A stretch of DNA of 64,000 nt from Silicimonas algicola (GTDB lineage Bacteria; Pseudomonadota; Alphaproteobacteria; Rhodobacterales; Rhodobacteraceae). This document shows, one piece after another, positions 62,421 to 64,000 of the stretch. The notes under the pieces were generated by a model. The model worked only from the letters and a program-made list of their open reading frames with translations, was not told the origin of the DNA and did not search any database. A program made the translations under genes and the position numbers. Location: positions 1-64,000 of the forward strand of contig NZ_QGGV01000005.1 in NCBI RefSeq assembly GCF_003148765.1, in the 5' to 3' direction. The first letter of the stretch is position 1; every line of letters begins with the position of its first letter.

Positions 62421-62780
62421 ATGAAATACACCGAAGATCACGAGTGGCTGCGGGTGGACGGCGATGTCGTCGTCGTGGGCATCACCGAACATGCGGCCGA
62501 GCAACTGGGCGACGTCGTCTTCATCGAACTGCCCGAGACCGAGACGCAGGTGGCCAAGGGCGACGACATCGTGGTGATCGAGAGCGTGAAGGCGGCGTCC
62601 GACATCGCCGCGCCGGTGGACGGCGAGATCGTCGAGGTGAACGTCGATCTCGCCGACAACCCGGGCCTCGTCAACGAGGATCCCCTTGGGGCCGCGTGGT
62701 TCTTCAAGATGAAGGTCACGGACATGGAGCAGCTCGACACCTTCATGTCCGAGGACGAGTACAAGGACATGATCGGGTGA
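62421..62780 (+). CDS. gcvH: Glycine cleavage H-protein
   Basis: 119 residues. Carries the aminomethyl group on a lipoyl-lysine: IESVKAASDIAAPVDGEIV has the modified Lys near residue 57. YTEDHEWLRVDGDVVVVGIT start and LGAAWFFKMKV are typical. Follows gcvT by 15 bases. Confidence 0.96.
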   Translation: MKYTEDHEWLRVDGDVVVVGITEHAAEQLGDVVFIELPETETQVAKGDDIVVIESVKAASDIAAPVDGEIVEVNVDLADNPGLVNEDPLGAAWFFKMKVTDMEQLDTFMSEDEYKDMIG

Positions 62781-62784
62781 TCGC

Positions 62785-63243
62785 TTGACCCCTCGCGTCG
62801 ACCGGGCCGCGCGGCATGTCGCGGCGGAGCCTGCGACCGCCTATGCGGCCTGGATCGACGCTGAGGCGCTGGCGCACTGGCTGCCGCCCGAAGGAGCCTC
62901 GATGACGGTCGAGAGCTTCGTGCCCGAGCCGGGTGGCGCGCTGGTCATCGTCCTGCACTTCGACGAGGCGACCGGCAAGACCAGCGCGCGGACGGACCGG
63001 GTGCAGGGGCGGTTCCTGGAGCTCGATCCGCCGTCGCACCTGGCGATTTCGGTCGACTTCGACAGCGACGACCCGCGCTTCGCCGGGACCATGCGGATGG
63101 ACTGGACCTTCCGCCCCGACGGCGCAGGGACCGAGGTGACCGTCGAGGCCCGCGACGTGCCGGCCGGCATCTCACCCGAGGCGCATGACATGGGCTTGCA
63201 GTCGTCGCTCGCCAACCTCGCCCGCTACATCGAACGAACCTGA
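62785..63243 (+). CDS. SRPBCC (AHSA1-like) family protein in the gcv operon
   Basis: 152 residues from a TTG four bases after the gcvH stop; no ATG or GTG is better placed, and [20 protein letters not shown] is a complete SRPBCC N-terminus (helix-grip ligand fold). Middle and end: [40 protein letters not shown]. Its place between gcvH and gcvP is unusual; a link to glycine cleavage is unknown. Confidence 0.78.
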   Translation: MTPRVDRAARHVAAEPATAYAAWIDAEALAHWLPPEGASMTVESFVPEPGGALVIVLHFDEATGKTSARTDRVQGRFLELDPPSHLAISVDFDSDDPRFAGTMRMDWTFRPDGAGTEVTVEARDVPAGISPEAHDMGLQSSLANLARYIERT

Positions 63244-63260
63244 CCCTTGACGGTGGACCC

Positions 63261-64000
63261 ATGACCTTCACGCCGACCGACTACCTTCCCTACGACTTCG
63301 CCAACCGCCGCCATATCGGGCCGTCGCCGGCCGAGATGGAGGCGATGCTGAAGACGCTTGGCGTCGCTTCGCTGGACGAGCTGATCGACCAGACCATCCC
63401 CTCGACGATCCGGCAGGCCGAGCCGCTGGACTTCGGCAAGCCCCGGTCCGAGCGCGAGATGCTCTGGGAGATGCGGCAGATCGCGGACCGGAACGAGGTC
63501 TTCACGACGATGATCGGGCAGGGGTATCACGGCACCGTCACCCCGCCCGCGATCCAGCGCAACATCCTGGAGAACCCGGCCTGGTACACGGCCTATACGC
63601 CGTATCAGCCGGAGATCTCGCAGGGGCGGCTGGAGGCGCTTCTGAATTACCAGACGATGATCTCGGACCTGACGGGGCTCGAGATCGCCAACGCCTCGCT
63701 CCTGGACGAGGCGACGGCGGCGGCCGAAGCGATGACGATGGCCGAGCGGACGGCGAAGTCGAAGGCCAAGGCCTTCTTCATCGACGAGAACTGCCACCCG
63801 CAGAACATCGCGGTGATGCGGACAAGGGCCGAGCCTCTGGACATCGAGGTGATCGTGGGATCGCCGGACGACCTGGAGGCGGACAAGGTTTTCGGCGCGA
63901 TCTTCCAGTATCCCGGCACCTACGGGCACGTCCGGGACTTCACGCCGCAGATCGAGGCTCTGCACGCGGCGGGGGCCCTTGGCATCGTCATCGCGGACCC
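63261..64000 (+). CDS. gcvP: Glycine dehydrogenase (decarboxylating) P-protein, N-terminal part
   Basis: Runs off the right edge; 246 codons visible. [20 protein letters not shown] then [10 protein letters not shown] is the conserved start. Further blocks are [29 protein letters not shown]-type ([20 protein letters not shown]) and [16 protein letters not shown]-protein decarboxylates glycine with PLP and loads the H-protein. ATG preceded by a weak GGTGGACCC. The missing part prevents telling one-piece from split P-protein. Confidence 0.93.
   Translation, partial: MTFTPTDYLPYDFANRRHIGPSPAEMEAMLKTLGVASLDELIDQTIPSTIRQAEPLDFGKPRSEREMLWEMRQIADRNEVFTTMIGQGYHGTVTPPAIQRNILENPAWYTAYTPYQPEISQGRLEALLNYQTMISDLTGLEIANASLLDEATAAAEAMTMAERTAKSKAKAFFIDENCHPQNIAVMRTRAEPLDIEVIVGSPDDLEADKVFGAIFQYPGTYGHVRDFTPQIEALHAAGALGIVIAD

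Overview
The window is a GC-rich chromosomal segment of an alphaproteobacterium of the Rhodobacterales (Rhodobacter/Roseobacter group). The assignment rests on gene content and order: mdh, (3S)-malyl-CoA thioesterase, mesaconyl-CoA hydratase and sdhCDAB lie together, followed by a divergent ethylmalonyl-CoA mutase / crotonyl-CoA carboxylase-reductase pair. This is the arrangement known from Rhodobacter sphaeroides. An AdoCbl-dependent ribonucleotide reductase, a LuxR/LuxI pair and a tandem glycine riboswitch fit the same group. No rRNA, tRNA, CRISPR array, transposase or integrase was seen.

Layout. 1-6.2 kb: start of sucC, a glycosyltransferase, mdh, a TauE/SafE exporter and the ethylmalonyl-CoA pathway genes mcl2 and mch. 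6.3-12.3 kb: sdhC-sdhD-sdhA-[three small exported proteins and a methyltransferase-glycosyltransferase fusion]-sdhB. 12.3-20.5 kb: YeeE/YedE transporter, BNR-repeat protein, CreD, purine nucleoside phosphorylase, small proteins and a frameshifted DUF3140 gene. 20.5-24.7 kb: ecm and ccr. 24.8-26.5 kb: quorum-sensing genes. 26.5-36 kb: RecD-like helicase, SDR, TIGR02186/TauE pair and a BMP-type (nucleoside) ABC transporter operon with an embedded LysE exporter. 36-41.5 kb: rimI-tsaB-nfuA, then ilvE and an ornithine-cyclodeaminase-like gene. 42.2-47 kb: slyX, hisS-hisZ-hisG, then a small AT-rich gene between two copies of the hisG 3' end. 47-53.8 kb: nrdJ, an outer-membrane-like protein, a Hint protein, DUF4253 and rpsD. 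54-60.9 kb: ABC-2 exporter, PfkB kinase, gltX, a frameshifted DUF1801 gene and hydrolases. 61-64 kb: glycine-cleavage operon gcvT-gcvH-(SRPBCC)-gcvP under a glycine riboswitch.

Much of the window is central carbon metabolism: TCA cycle (sucC, mdh, sdh), acetyl-CoA assimilation through the ethylmalonyl-CoA pathway (ccr, ecm, mch, mcl2) and one-carbon/glycine metabolism (gcv). Paired TGTGATCACA-like palindromes stand in front of both sucC and sdhC and suggest shared control.

The most unusual observations are: a dispersed palindromic repeat inserted in frame within rimI; a duplicated hisG 3' end flanking an AT-rich orphan gene; an AT-rich patch inside hisS; a four-gene cassette between sdhA and sdhB bounded by paralogous small lipoproteins; and candidate RNA structures in front of luxI and rpsD. 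Functions are assigned from family knowledge and visible motifs; no database search was possible.
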